A stretch of DNA of 20,323 nt, from positions 1 through 20,323 of the forward strand of contig CANDCW010000047.1 of NCBI GenBank assembly GCA_947383275.1, in the 5' to 3' direction. Positions 7,905 to 14,647 of the stretch are shown here, piece by piece (position 1 is the first letter of the stretch; every line of letters begins with the position of its first letter). The notes under the pieces are model-generated. The model was not told where the DNA came from and ran no database searches. It saw nothing but the letters and a program-made list of their open reading frames with translations. Origin of the DNA: an uncultured Bacillota bacterium. GTDB lineage: Bacteria; Bacillota; Clostridia; Oscillospirales; Oscillospiraceae. The position numbers and the translations under genes were made by a program.

Positions 7905-8420
7905 CTACTTGATATATTGTACCTTTAATCCGGTCTTTTTGTGAATAAATTCCCGAAATTCCTCAGGTTCCCCCCAGGAAAATCCTTTTTTGTCGTAAAC
8001 CTGCCCCTGGCTCCGGCCCAGCAGGAGGACAAAGTAGTCCTTCGTTTCGGCCGCAGCTCTGATCTGGTCATAGGGCCACCAGCTCTCCGCCGCCTGGGTG
8101 CGGTGGACATAGCAGCTTTCATCTTTAAAGGCGGCGTTCACCTCCCGGCTGCCGGGGGGCACCTTCCGCAGCCCAACGGCTCCATTGACCCAATCCTCCC
8201 CCAGGATGCAGCCCAGCATAAACAGCCCCAGCAGGGCGTTCACCTGCCAGCCGTCCTCGCCGCCCCGGAGGTAGGTCGCCGTTAAGAACGCCTCCAGCAC
8301 CACAATGAACCAGGCCAGCGTGCGCACCGGGCCGCTCCTTCCCCGGCGCAGCGTCTTTCGGGACACCCTGGCCAGGGCCGTCATAGCCTTTTGGTCTACG
8401 GTGGTCTGTATAATGAACAC
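7905..8420 (-). CDS. YcxB-like two-helix membrane protein
   Basis: A 171-residue protein. It has two adjacent hydrophobic segments (about 35-51 and 61-77) followed by a soluble C-terminal domain with the pattern SWWPYDQIRAAAETKDYFVLLL and a final GEPEEFREFIHKKTGL. This layout and the W..Y..I......DYFVL motif match the YcxB-like family, whose function is not known. The start is GTG at 8420, preceded by GAGGTGAT; a nearby ATG in another frame stops after nine codons. It is the first gene after the T-box terminator and sits directly before valS, with its stop inside the valS ribosome binding site. It has no obvious link to tRNA charging, but its position places it under the same valine-dependent control. 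Confidence 0.75.
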   Translation of the reverse strand: MFIIQTTVDQKAMTALARVSRKTLRRGRSGPVRTLAWFIVVLEAFLTATYLRGGEDGWQVNALLGLFMLGCILGEDWVNGAVGLRKVPPGSREVNAAFKDESCYVHRTQAAESWWPYDQIRAAAETKDYFVLLLGRSQGQVYDKKGFSWGEPEEFREFIHKKTGLKVQYIK

Positions 8421-8426
8421 TCCATC

Positions 8427-8667
8427 ACCTCACAAAAAACACCCTGAGTCCAACGGACTCAGGGCGATTGTTCAACCGCGGTACCACCTGAATTTCCCCA
8501 AACGGGGACGCTCTGCTTCTGTAACGGGAAATCCCGCCGCCCCCTACTGCCGGTTCAGGGGCGGAGCGCGAAAGCCACCTTCTCACGGCCCGGGCCGGGG
8601 ACTCGCACCGTCCGCCCCCTCTCTGACGCGCCCAACGCCGGATACTCCTCTTCCGCATCGCCTTTGC
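8427..8667 (-). ncRNA. T-box leader, predicted tRNA(Val)-responsive
   Basis: The minus-strand leader has the conserved T-box parts in order. The AG-box GGAAGAGGAGTA is at 8643-8654. The stem I tip GGACGGTGCGAGTCC, with the GGTGCGAG loop, is at 8599-8613. A stem III-like CGGGA/TCCCG hairpin is at 8525-8536, the T-box AGGTGGTACCGCGG at 8476-8489, and the terminator at 8434-8465. In the antiterminator bulge the variable base is U (UGGU), which fits a tRNA with discriminator A, as tRNA(Val) has. A GTG valine triplet at 8576-8578 lies in the region expected for the specifier loop; this assignment is tentative because the loop was not folded by computer. The downstream valS supports valine specificity. 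Confidence 0.9.
8434..8465 (-). terminator. Regulated terminator of the valine T-box
   Basis: A perfect 10-bp stem (8442-8451 with 8455-8464, loop AAC on the plus strand) is followed on the minus strand by TGTTTTTT. It lies 10 bases after the T-box motif and before the first gene of the valS operon, the standard position for the terminator that uncharged tRNA disrupts. Confidence 0.93.
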
Positions 8668-8673
8668 CCGCCC

Positions 8674-8702
8674 ATTATATGCAAAATGAACGGAGTTGTC
8701 AA
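8674..8702 (-). promoter_or_regulatory. Consensus sigma-70/SigA promoter of the T-box valS operon
   Basis: A perfect -35 TTGACA (8697-8702) and a perfect -10 TATAAT (8674-8679) are separated by 17 bases on the minus strand. Transcription would begin near 8667, just before stem I. The -35 box contains the TGA stop codon of coaX, so the two transcription units abut with no spacer. Confidence 0.9.
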
Positions 8703-9475
8703 GGCTTTTTGTTTTTTTGATAAATAATACTCAGCCCCTTGAGGAGCAGATCTTTTTCCAGCCGTATCTCCCTGTGGCACAGGGGGACAATAAACTGGGC
8801 CATCCCTCCGGTAGCCACCACCGTAGCGGAGCAGCCCATCTCCTCCTCTACCCGGTCCAGCATACCGTCCAGCATGGCGGCGGTACCATACATGATGCCG
8901 CTGCGCATACAGTCCACCGTATTTTTGCCGATCACCTTCTTGGGTTGGTCCAGGCGGATGCCCGGCAGCTGGGCGGCGCGGGAGGTGAGGGCTTCCAGCG
9001 ACACCCGGACCCCAGGTATAATGCAGCCGCCCAAATAAGTACTGCCCTTTCCCACCACTTCAATGGTGGTTGCGGTCCCCAGATCCAGCAGGATGAGAGG
9101 CGGCTCATACTCCGCCAGCGCCGCCACTGCGATGACAATCCGGTCGCTTCCCACCTGGGAGGGATTGTCCATCTGGATATTCAGTCCGGTCTTCAGGCCG
9201 GGCCCCACCACCATGGGGGTCTTGCCGGTCACTTTTATGATGCCGGTACGCACCGAATTAAACACCGGCGGCACCACCGAGGAGATGATACAGCCGTCAA
9301 CATCCTGGGGCCTGATGTCGAACAGGCCCAGCATGCTCTTGATTTCCGCGCCATACTGGTCAGAGGTCTTGATACGGTCGGTAGCAATGCGGGCCTCAAA
9401 GGCAATTTTTCCCCCCGCGCCGATTCCGCCGATTACGATGTTGGTATTGCCAATGTCGATGGCCAGGAGCATCAT
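8699..9475 (-). CDS. coaX: Type III pantothenate kinase CoaX
   Basis: CoaX phosphorylates pantothenate, the first committed step of coenzyme A synthesis; the type III enzyme is not feedback-inhibited by CoA. The 258-residue protein has the ASKHA phosphate motif DIGNTN (7-12), the substrate motif GSDR (109-112) and the second phosphate motif DLGTATT (131-137). GGCIIPG (about 149-155) and a C-terminal ATGGMA also match the family. Two consecutive ATGs exist: the second (9472) has better spacing from the GGTGAGG site than the first (9475). It follows the panT-like gene by 49 bases on the same strand and coaBC is divergent next door. No terminator is evident after it; its stop lies inside the promoter of the following T-box operon. 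Confidence 0.96.
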   Translation of the reverse strand: MMLLAIDIGNTNIVIGGIGAGGKIAFEARIATDRIKTSDQYGAEIKSMLGLFDIRPQDVDGCIISSVVPPVFNSVRTGIIKVTGKTPMVVGPGLKTGLNIQMDNPSQVGSDRIVIAVAALAEYEPPLILLDLGTATTIEVVGKGSTYLGGCIIPGVRVSLEALTSRAAQLPGIRLDQPKKVIGKNTVDCMRSGIMYGTAAMLDGMLDRVEEEMGCSATVVATGGMAQFIVPLCHREIRLEKDLLLKGLSIIYQKNKKP

Positions 9476-9524
9476 TCCTCACCAAACTCTCTTGTCAAGA
9501 TAGCCCAACTGGGAACAATTTGCC

Positions 9525-10166
9525 TTACATGTTCACCTGGGGCCGAAGTCCCAGCGCCGGGACGTGGAGTAGCGCCTTGCACACGGCTGTGGCCAGCACA
9601 GCGGCGGCAATGGCCTCGGCCACGCCAGAGGTGGTCACAATGCCCATCACCAGGCCCAGCACAGCCTCCATACCCACGTTTTTTGCCGCGGCAAACTCGG
9701 GGGCAAGGAGGAAGTAGATGCTGCCCATCACCAATCCGGTATTGGTCAGCGCACCGGCCACCCCCACAACAGGCAGAGCAATCAGATCGTTGGCTTTCAG
9801 CCTCTTCAGGGCGATCCATAACCAGCCGGACACCACGCCGATCATGATACGGCAGCCCAGGGCAATCCACACTGCCTTGGCCGCCCCGGCCAGGGAATCT
9901 GCCAAGAAGGGGGAAAAGGCAAAGGACAGCAGCGTGGGCGCGGTAGTGGCGGTCCACATGGAGCACAGGCCGAACACGCCTCCCAAAACCGCCCCGGCCA
10001 GGGGGCCCAGCAGTACCGCTCCCACAATGACAGGGATGTGGAGTGTGGTGGCCCGGATGAGGGGCAGGGGGATTAGTCCGATGCCGGTGAGCTGGAGGAC
10101 CAGCTGCAGCGCCACAAACAGGGCCACTCCCACCAGCCAGCGGGTGTCGTGCTTACGGGTTTTCAT
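9525..10166 (-). CDS. ECF transporter S component, probable pantothenate type (PanT-like)
   Basis: S components are small membrane proteins that bind one vitamin and dock to the shared EcfAAT energising module. This 213-residue protein is hydrophobic with about six membrane segments. It has the arrangement THIPVIVGAVLLGPLAGAVLGGVFGL (about 42-67) followed by TAPTLLSFAFSPF (about 75-87). This resembles PanT, in which a P/T-T-SF-FSPF segment is typical. No ATPase or T component genes are nearby, consistent with a group II ECF system using a module encoded elsewhere. The neighbours coaX (next gene) and coaBC (divergent) support pantothenate as substrate (inference). The ATG at 10166 follows AGGAGG with ~10 bases spacing. 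A leader of ~85 bases precedes it. Confidence 0.8.
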   Translation of the reverse strand: MKTRKHDTRWLVGVALFVALQLVLQLTGIGLIPLPLIRATTLHIPVIVGAVLLGPLAGAVLGGVFGLCSMWTATTAPTLLSFAFSPFLADSLAGAAKAVWIALGCRIMIGVVSGWLWIALKRLKANDLIALPVVGVAGALTNTGLVMGSIYFLLAPEFAAAKNVGMEAVLGLVMGIVTTSGVAEAIAAAVLATAVCKALLHVPALGLRPQVNM

Positions 10167-10229
10167 ATTTACATTACCTCCTGCTGCCGCTCCGCCATCT
10201 GCGGATGCAGCGCATAAATTTAAGAGGGC

Positions 10230-10248
10230 GAGGACGGCCCCCGTCCTC
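10230..10248 (-). other. Perfect hairpin at the 5' end of the panT-coaX transcript
   Basis: An 8-bp perfect stem, GAGGACGG (10230-10237) with CCGTCCTC (10241-10248), loop of 3, begins only a few bases after the predicted transcription start near 10252. No U-tract follows. It may protect the 5' end or contribute to a small regulatory leader; no known riboswitch class was recognised in the ~85-base leader. Confidence 0.5.
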
Positions 10249-10258
10249 TCAGCCGTTT

Positions 10259-10287
10259 ATTATACTAGATACCAGCCCAAGATGCAA
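10259..10287 (-). promoter_or_regulatory. Promoter of the panT-like/coaX operon
   Basis: On the minus strand a perfect -10 TATAAT (10259-10264) lies 17 bases from a weak -35 TTGCAT (10282-10287). It is placed back-to-back with the coaBC promoter, with only 16 bases between the two -35 boxes. Confidence 0.65.
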
Positions 10288-10303
10288 GGAAAAACTTCAT
10301 GAC

Positions 10304-10332
10304 TTTACAGCGAAAGGATAAGACGGTATAAT
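10304..10332 (+). promoter_or_regulatory. Promoter of coaBC
   Basis: A -35 TTTACA (10304-10309) and a perfect -10 TATAAT (10327-10332) are spaced 17 bases apart, 32 bases before the coaBC ATG, which is preceded by AAAGGAGG at 10348-10355. Confidence 0.8.
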
Positions 10333-10363
10333 AGCTGTAACGTACCCAAAGGAGGAACCAACG

Positions 10364-11557
10364 ATGTTAAAAGGAAAAACTGTCCTGCTGGGGGTCACCG
10401 GGGGAATTGCCGCCTACAAGGCGGCCGCGCTGGCCTCGGCACTGGTGAAGCAGCACGCCAATGTGGAAGTGGTTATGACCGAACACGCCACAAAATTTAT
10501 CACTCCCCTCACCTTTGAGCAGCTTACCGGCAGGCGCTGCATGGTGGACACCTTCGACCGGAATTTCTCCCATCAGGTGGAACATATCGCACTGGCTGAA
10601 CGGACGAATCTGGTCATCATCGCCCCGGCCACCGCCAACGTGTGCGCCAAACTGGCTCACGGCCTGGCGGACGATATGCTCACCACCACTGTGCTGGCCT
10701 GCACCTGCCCCAAACTGATCGCCCCGGCCATGAACACAAACATGTTTGAAAATCCCGTCACGCAGGACAATCTGGACGCCCTGCGCCGCTACGGCTGGGA
10801 GGTCATCGCCCCGGCCTCCGGCCGGCTGGCCTGCGGGGCGGTGGGAGCGGGCAAGCTGCCCGAGCCGGAGCTCCTCCTCCAGCACATCCTCCGGGCCATT
10901 GCCCTGCCCCATGACCTGACTGGAAAACATGTCCTAGCCACCGCTGGCCCCACCCAGGAATCCTTGGATCCGGTGCGCTACCTGACCAATCACTCCACCG
11001 GAAAAATGGGCTTTGCCCTGGCCAGAACGGCCATGCTCCGGGGGGCAGAAGTCATCCTGGTGTCCGGGCCCACGGCCCTCACCCCGCCTCCCTTTGTGGA
11101 GGTGGTCAACGCCGTCTCCGCTCAGGACATGTTCGAGGCCGTCTCCTCCCGGCAGGACTGGGCCGACTTCATCTTCAAGGCCGCCGCCGTGGCCGATTAC
11201 ACCCCGGCAGGCTACTCCGACGACAAAATCAAAAAGAAGGACGCCGGCCTGTCCATTCCCCTCAAACGCACCCAGGACATTCTGAAATACCTGGGGGAGC
11301 ACCGCCGCCCGGGTCAGGTGCTGTGCGGCTTCTCCATGGAGACCCAAAACATGCTGGAAAACAGCCGGGCCAAGCTGGAGAAAAAAAACGTGGACATGAT
11401 CTGCGCCAACAACCTGAAGGTAGCCGGGGCAGGCTTCGGCACCGACACCAACGTGATGACCGTCATTACCCGGGAGGGAGTGGAGGAGCTGCCCCTCATG
11501 TCCAAAGAGGGCGCGGCCCTGCGCATTCTTGACATCGCCGCGGGTTTTATCAAATAA
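10364..11557 (+). CDS. coaBC: Bifunctional phosphopantothenoylcysteine decarboxylase / phosphopantothenate-cysteine ligase CoaBC
   Basis: CoaBC joins 4'-phosphopantothenate to cysteine (CoaB, CTP-dependent in most bacteria) and decarboxylates the product to 4'-phosphopantetheine (CoaC, flavin-dependent). The protein is 397 residues, the usual length. The CoaC half has GVTGGIAAYK (10-19), the catalytic histidine in QVEHIALAE (His74), APATANV, PAMNTNM (Asn124) and the substrate-flap cysteine in GRLACG (Cys157). The CoaB half begins near residue 186 with TAGPTQESLDPVRYLTNHSTGKMG (about 193-216) and includes DDKIKKKD and the AANNL-like ICANNLKV. The ATG at 10364 has a strong AAAGGAGG site. It is divergent from panT-coaX, so the pantothenate-to-phosphopantetheine steps are grouped here. 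Confidence 0.97.
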   Translation: MLKGKTVLLGVTGGIAAYKAAALASALVKQHANVEVVMTEHATKFITPLTFEQLTGRRCMVDTFDRNFSHQVEHIALAERTNLVIIAPATANVCAKLAHGLADDMLTTTVLACTCPKLIAPAMNTNMFENPVTQDNLDALRRYGWEVIAPASGRLACGAVGAGKLPEPELLLQHILRAIALPHDLTGKHVLATAGPTQESLDPVRYLTNHSTGKMGFALARTAMLRGAEVILVSGPTALTPPPFVEVVNAVSAQDMFEAVSSRQDWADFIFKAAAVADYTPAGYSDDKIKKKDAGLSIPLKRTQDILKYLGEHRRPGQVLCGFSMETQNMLENSRAKLEKKNVDMICANNLKVAGAGFGTDTNVMTVITREGVEELPLMSKEGAALRILDIAAGFIK

Positions 11558-11583
11558 GCGGTGCGAAGCAAAAGGAATTGACA

Positions 11584-11610
11584 TGAGGAGAGGGCTATTC
11601 CCTCTCCTCA
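11584..11610 (+). terminator. Hairpin after coaBC, weak terminator candidate
   Basis: An 11-bp perfect stem (11584-11594 with 11600-11610, loop CTATT) lies 26 bases after the coaBC stop. The plus-strand tail is ATCGCTTTCTCT, a poor U-tract, so termination may be inefficient. A second imperfect, AT-flanked hairpin (11639-11678, TTTTTTA pairing TAAAAAA with an inner ACGCC/GGCG stem) fills the rest of the gap to the convergent gdh gene. Confidence 0.5.
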
Positions 11611-11680
11611 ATCGCTTTCTCTGCAAGATATACAGACCTTTTTTACGGCAACGCCCTTTTAGGCGCGTCCCTAAAAAACT

Positions 11681-13024
11681 TTACAGCCCCTGGGCAATCA
11701 TAGCCGCAGAGATCTTCTTAAATGCGGCAATATCATTGCCGGCAATCAGGTCGTCCCCCAGGCCGTACTCCGCTGCTGCAGCGGCGGAGGCGTCATAAAT
11801 ACCGCTCATGATCTGGCGCAGCCGCTCGTCCACCTCGCTGCGGGTCCAATTGTAGCGGATGGAGTTCTGGGCCATCTCCAGGGCGGACACGGCCACGCCG
11901 CCGGAGCCGGACGCCTTGGCCCCCGCTGTGAGGATCTTGGGGCTGAGGCGCAGCAGCTTCATTGCCTCGGCAGTGGCGGGCATGTTGGCGCCTTCCACAT
12001 AATAGCGCACATCGTTGGCCAAAATGCAGATGGCATCCTCCACATCCAGCTCATTTTGGGTGGCGCAGGGAATCACGATGTCAGTCTTGACCTCCCAAGG
12101 CTTTTTGCCAGGGAAAAACTCCACGCCGAACTTGCGGGCGTAGGCAGACACACGGTCCTGCCCGGCGGCACGCATCTCCAGCACATAGTCCAGCTTCTCC
12201 TTGGTGGTAACGCCATCGGGGTCATGGATATAGCCGTCGGGGCCGGAAAGGGTGACCACCTTAGCCCCCAGCTCCGCTGCCTTGCGGCATACGCCCCAGG
12301 ACATGTTTCCAAAGCCGGACACGGCTATAGTTTTGCCCTTCAGGGTGTCGCTCTTGCTCTCCACCATCCGGTCCAGAAAATAGACGGTGCCGGAACCGGC
12401 GGCCTCCAGACGGACCTTGCTGCCGCCGTAGGTCAAGCCCTTGCCGGTGAGCGCAGAGCTCTCAGCTTTGCCCAGCAGGCGCTTGTATTGGCCGTAAAGA
12501 TAGCCGATTTCCTTGGCTCCCACACCGATGTCGCCGGCGGGAATGTCGGTATCCGCGCCGATGTAGCGGTACAGCGAGTTCATAAAGGACTGGCAGAAGC
12601 GCATAATCTCCCGATCGCTCTTGCCGCGGGGATCAAAGTCAGCGCCGCCGGAAGCGCCGCCGATGGGCAGGCCGGTGAGGGCGTTCTTATATGTCTGCTC
12701 AAAGCCCAGGAACTTGACCACGCTGGTGTTCACCGAGGGGTGGAAGCGCAGGCCCCCCTTGTAGGGGCCGATGGCACTGTTGAACTGGACACGGTAGCCG
12801 TGGTTGGTGTGGGCGGCGCCCTGGTCGTCCGTCCAAGGTACCAGGAAGGTAACCATCCGCTCGGGTTCCACCATACGGGTGAGCAGATCCAGTTTCTCAT
12901 AGCGGGGGTCGTCCAGAGCCGGATCAATCATCTCCAGCCAGGTCTGGACGGACTGGAGGTACTCCGTCTCGTTGGGGTATTTCCGGCGGAGCCGCTCTAA
13001 TACGCGGGCTGCGTAGTTATTCAT
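11681..13024 (-). CDS. Glutamate dehydrogenase paralogue, NAD-type, catalytic Lys125 replaced by Ser
   Basis: The 447-residue protein is a full-length hexameric-type glutamate dehydrogenase homologue and can be numbered without gaps against the Clostridium symbiosum NAD enzyme. Lys89 (PYKGG), Lys113 (TYKNA), Asp165 (IPAGDIG), Arg205, Val377 and Ser380 are kept. The catalytic lysine motif GG(G/A)KGG, however, reads IGGASGG, giving Ser125 (codon TCC). Conserved Asn373 is Gly (SGSGGV instead of xNAGGV) and Thr209 is Ala (EAAGSG instead of EATGYG). Phe238, Pro262 and Asp263 (SGPDGY) match the NAD-specific clade. The frame is intact, so it is a maintained paralogue, not a decayed gene. It may be an inactive partner or have another substrate (inference). 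It starts 12 bases after the intact gdhA; its AAGGAGG site overlaps that gene's stop. Confidence 0.9.
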   Translation of the reverse strand: MNNYAARVLERLRRKYPNETEYLQSVQTWLEMIDPALDDPRYEKLDLLTRMVEPERMVTFLVPWTDDQGAAHTNHGYRVQFNSAIGPYKGGLRFHPSVNTSVVKFLGFEQTYKNALTGLPIGGASGGADFDPRGKSDREIMRFCQSFMNSLYRYIGADTDIPAGDIGVGAKEIGYLYGQYKRLLGKAESSALTGKGLTYGGSKVRLEAAGSGTVYFLDRMVESKSDTLKGKTIAVSGFGNMSWGVCRKAAELGAKVVTLSGPDGYIHDPDGVTTKEKLDYVLEMRAAGQDRVSAYARKFGVEFFPGKKPWEVKTDIVIPCATQNELDVEDAICILANDVRYYVEGANMPATAEAMKLLRLSPKILTAGAKASGSGGVAVSALEMAQNSIRYNWTRSEVDERLRQIMSGIYDASAAAAAEYGLGDDLIAGNDIAAFKKISAAMIAQGL

Positions 13025-13036
13025 AGGGTTCCCTCC

Positions 13037-14383
13037 TTACACCAGGCCGTAGGCCAGCATGGAGTCGGCCACCTTCAGGAATCCGGCGATATTGGCGCCT
13101 GCCACCAGGTTGCCCTTCATGCCATACTGCTCGGCGGCCTGGGAGGCATTGCGGTACAAGTCCGCCATAATCTGCTTCAGGCGGCTGTCTACCTCTTCAA
13201 AGCTCCAGGAGAAGCGCATGGAGTTCTGGCTCATTTCCAAAGCGGACACGGCCACGCCGCCGGCGTTGGCGGCCTTGGAGGGAGCAAACAGAATGCCGGC
13301 CTCCTGAAGGGCGTCCATGGCCTCGGGAGTAGAGGGCATGTTGGAACCCTCCACCACGGCGAAGCAGCCGTTCTTCATCAGGGTCTTGGCTCCCTCCAGA
13401 GGAAGCTCGTTCTGGGTGGCGCAGGGCAGGGCGATGTCGCAGGGAACGTTCCAGATATTGACGCAGCCCTCGTGGTACTCGGAGCCAGGCTTGCGCTCGG
13501 CGTACACCTTGATGCGGGCCCGCTCCACTTCCTTGATCTGCTTGATCAGAGCCAGGTCGATGCCATCCTTGTCGTAGATATAGCCGTTGGAGTCGGACAT
13601 AGCCACCACCTTGCCGCCCAGCTGGGTAGCCTTGTCACAGGCATAGATGGCCACATTGCCGGAGCCGGACACCACCACGGTGGCGCCCTCAAAGCTCTTG
13701 CCGTGCTCCTTCAGCAGGCAGTCGGTAAAGTAGCACAGACCGTATCCAGTGGCCTCGGTACGAGCCAGGGAACCGCCGTAGGTCAGGCCCTTGCCGGTAA
13801 GCACGCCGGTAAATTCGTTGCTCAAGCGTTTATACTGACCGAACAGATAGCCGATCTCCCGGCCGCCCACGCCGATGTCGCCGGCGGGCACATCGGTGTC
13901 GGGGCCGATATACTTAAACAGCTCATTCATAAAGGACTGGCAGAAGCGCATAACCTCAGAATCGGACTTGCCGTGGGGGTCGAAGTCGGCGCCGCCCTTG
14001 CCGCCGCCGATGGGCAGGCCGGTGAGGCTGTTCTTAAAGGTCTGCTCAAAGCCTAGGAATTTGACAATGCTCTGGTTTACGCTGGGGTGGAATCGCAGGC
14101 CGCCCTTGTAAGGGCCAATAGCGCTGTTAAACTGAACGCGGAAGCCGCGGTTAATGTGAATTTCACCCTTGTCATCTTCCCAGGGCACGCGAAAGCTGAT
14201 CATACGCTCCGGCTCCACCAGGCAGTCCATCACGCCTTCCTTAATCAGCTCAGGGCGGGCATTTGCTACCGGCACCAAAGAGGTAAGGACCTCCCGCACA
14301 GCCTGGTGAAACTCCGGTTCGTTCGGGTCGCGTTTGACAACCCGCTCCATTAAACCGTTTAAATACTCATTCTGGATGCTCAT
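13037..14383 (-). CDS. gdhA: NADP-type glutamate dehydrogenase
   Basis: This enzyme interconverts 2-oxoglutarate plus ammonium and L-glutamate in the cytoplasm and is a main route of ammonium assimilation in clostridia. The 448-residue protein has every catalytic residue: Lys93 (PYKGG), Lys117 (TFKNS), Lys129 (IGGGKGG), Asp169 (VPAGDIG), plus ARTEATGYG and KAANAGGVAVS. The nucleotide-binding segment VSGSGNVA followed by SDSNGY (about 263-268) is the form usual in NADP-dependent enzymes. The ATG at 14383 follows a GGGAGG site. The second, variant glutamate dehydrogenase gene is 12 bases downstream and co-transcribed. Upstream, the XRE regulator gene ends in its own terminator, so gdhA needs its own promoter in the 14384-14550 region. 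Confidence 0.96.
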   Translation of the reverse strand: MSIQNEYLNGLMERVVKRDPNEPEFHQAVREVLTSLVPVANARPELIKEGVMDCLVEPERMISFRVPWEDDKGEIHINRGFRVQFNSAIGPYKGGLRFHPSVNQSIVKFLGFEQTFKNSLTGLPIGGGKGGADFDPHGKSDSEVMRFCQSFMNELFKYIGPDTDVPAGDIGVGGREIGYLFGQYKRLSNEFTGVLTGKGLTYGGSLARTEATGYGLCYFTDCLLKEHGKSFEGATVVVSGSGNVAIYACDKATQLGGKVVAMSDSNGYIYDKDGIDLALIKQIKEVERARIKVYAERKPGSEYHEGCVNIWNVPCDIALPCATQNELPLEGAKTLMKNGCFAVVEGSNMPSTPEAMDALQEAGILFAPSKAANAGGVAVSALEMSQNSMRFSWSFEEVDSRLKQIMADLYRNASQAAEQYGMKGNLVAGANIAGFLKVADSMLAYGLV

Positions 14384-14445
14384 ATTCTGTTCCTCCCGAA
14401 AGATAATTTGTCGAATCCTGCTTCGGCACTCCTTTTAATATGGAC

Positions 14446-14480
14446 ATTAACACCTTACCATGAAAAAATTTGCAAGTCAA
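14446..14480 (-). promoter_or_regulatory. Candidate promoter of the gdh pair
   Basis: On the minus strand TTGACT (14475-14480) or the overlapping TTGCAA (14470-14475) could serve as -35, with TAAGGT (14452-14457) or GTTAAT (14446-14451) as -10. None is close to consensus, so the start point is uncertain. The gap 14384-14594 is otherwise AT-rich and holds a short hairpin at 14529-14547 (AGTCCGC/GCGGACT) with a weak T-rich plus-strand tail. Confidence 0.3.
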
Positions 14481-14594
14481 TGCTTTCTGTCCTGCATTTT
14501 AAAAGTTTGTTTAATTCATTAAAGCATCAGTCCGCTGTATGCGGACTTTCGTCATTTTGACATGGATACGGCCACCGCTCCGCCAGTTCAGGAA

Positions 14595-14628
14595 ACAAAC
14601 ACCCACCGGCCTCCCGGTGGGTGTTTGT
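14595..14628 (-). terminator. Terminator of the XRE regulator gene
   Basis: A perfect 15-bp stem (14595-14609 with 14614-14628, loop of 4). The minus-strand arm ends in GTGTTTGTTT, giving a T-rich tail. It lies 20 bases after the regulator stop codon. Confidence 0.85.
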
Positions 14629-14647
14629 ACCATAATAAAGAATGTTT

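Noticed and set aside
8427..8667. Glycine-responsive T-box, because GGT and GGC triplets occur in the specifier region
   Set aside because: The antiterminator bulge UGGU fits a tRNA with discriminator A, and the operon encodes valS, not a glycyl-tRNA synthetase.
10167..10258. Riboswitch in the panT leader
   Set aside because: Only one simple 8-bp hairpin is visible and no conserved riboswitch motif or expression-platform terminator could be identified in the short leader.
12056..13000. 314-codon plus-strand frame opposite the variant glutamate dehydrogenase
   Set aside because: Antisense shadow without motifs; the minus-strand protein aligns end to end with GDH.
14595..14628. Perfect 15-bp inverted repeat as an insertion sequence end or CRISPR-like repeat
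   Set aside because: It occurs once, has a 4-base loop and sits just after a stop codon with a T-rich tail, so it is a terminator.
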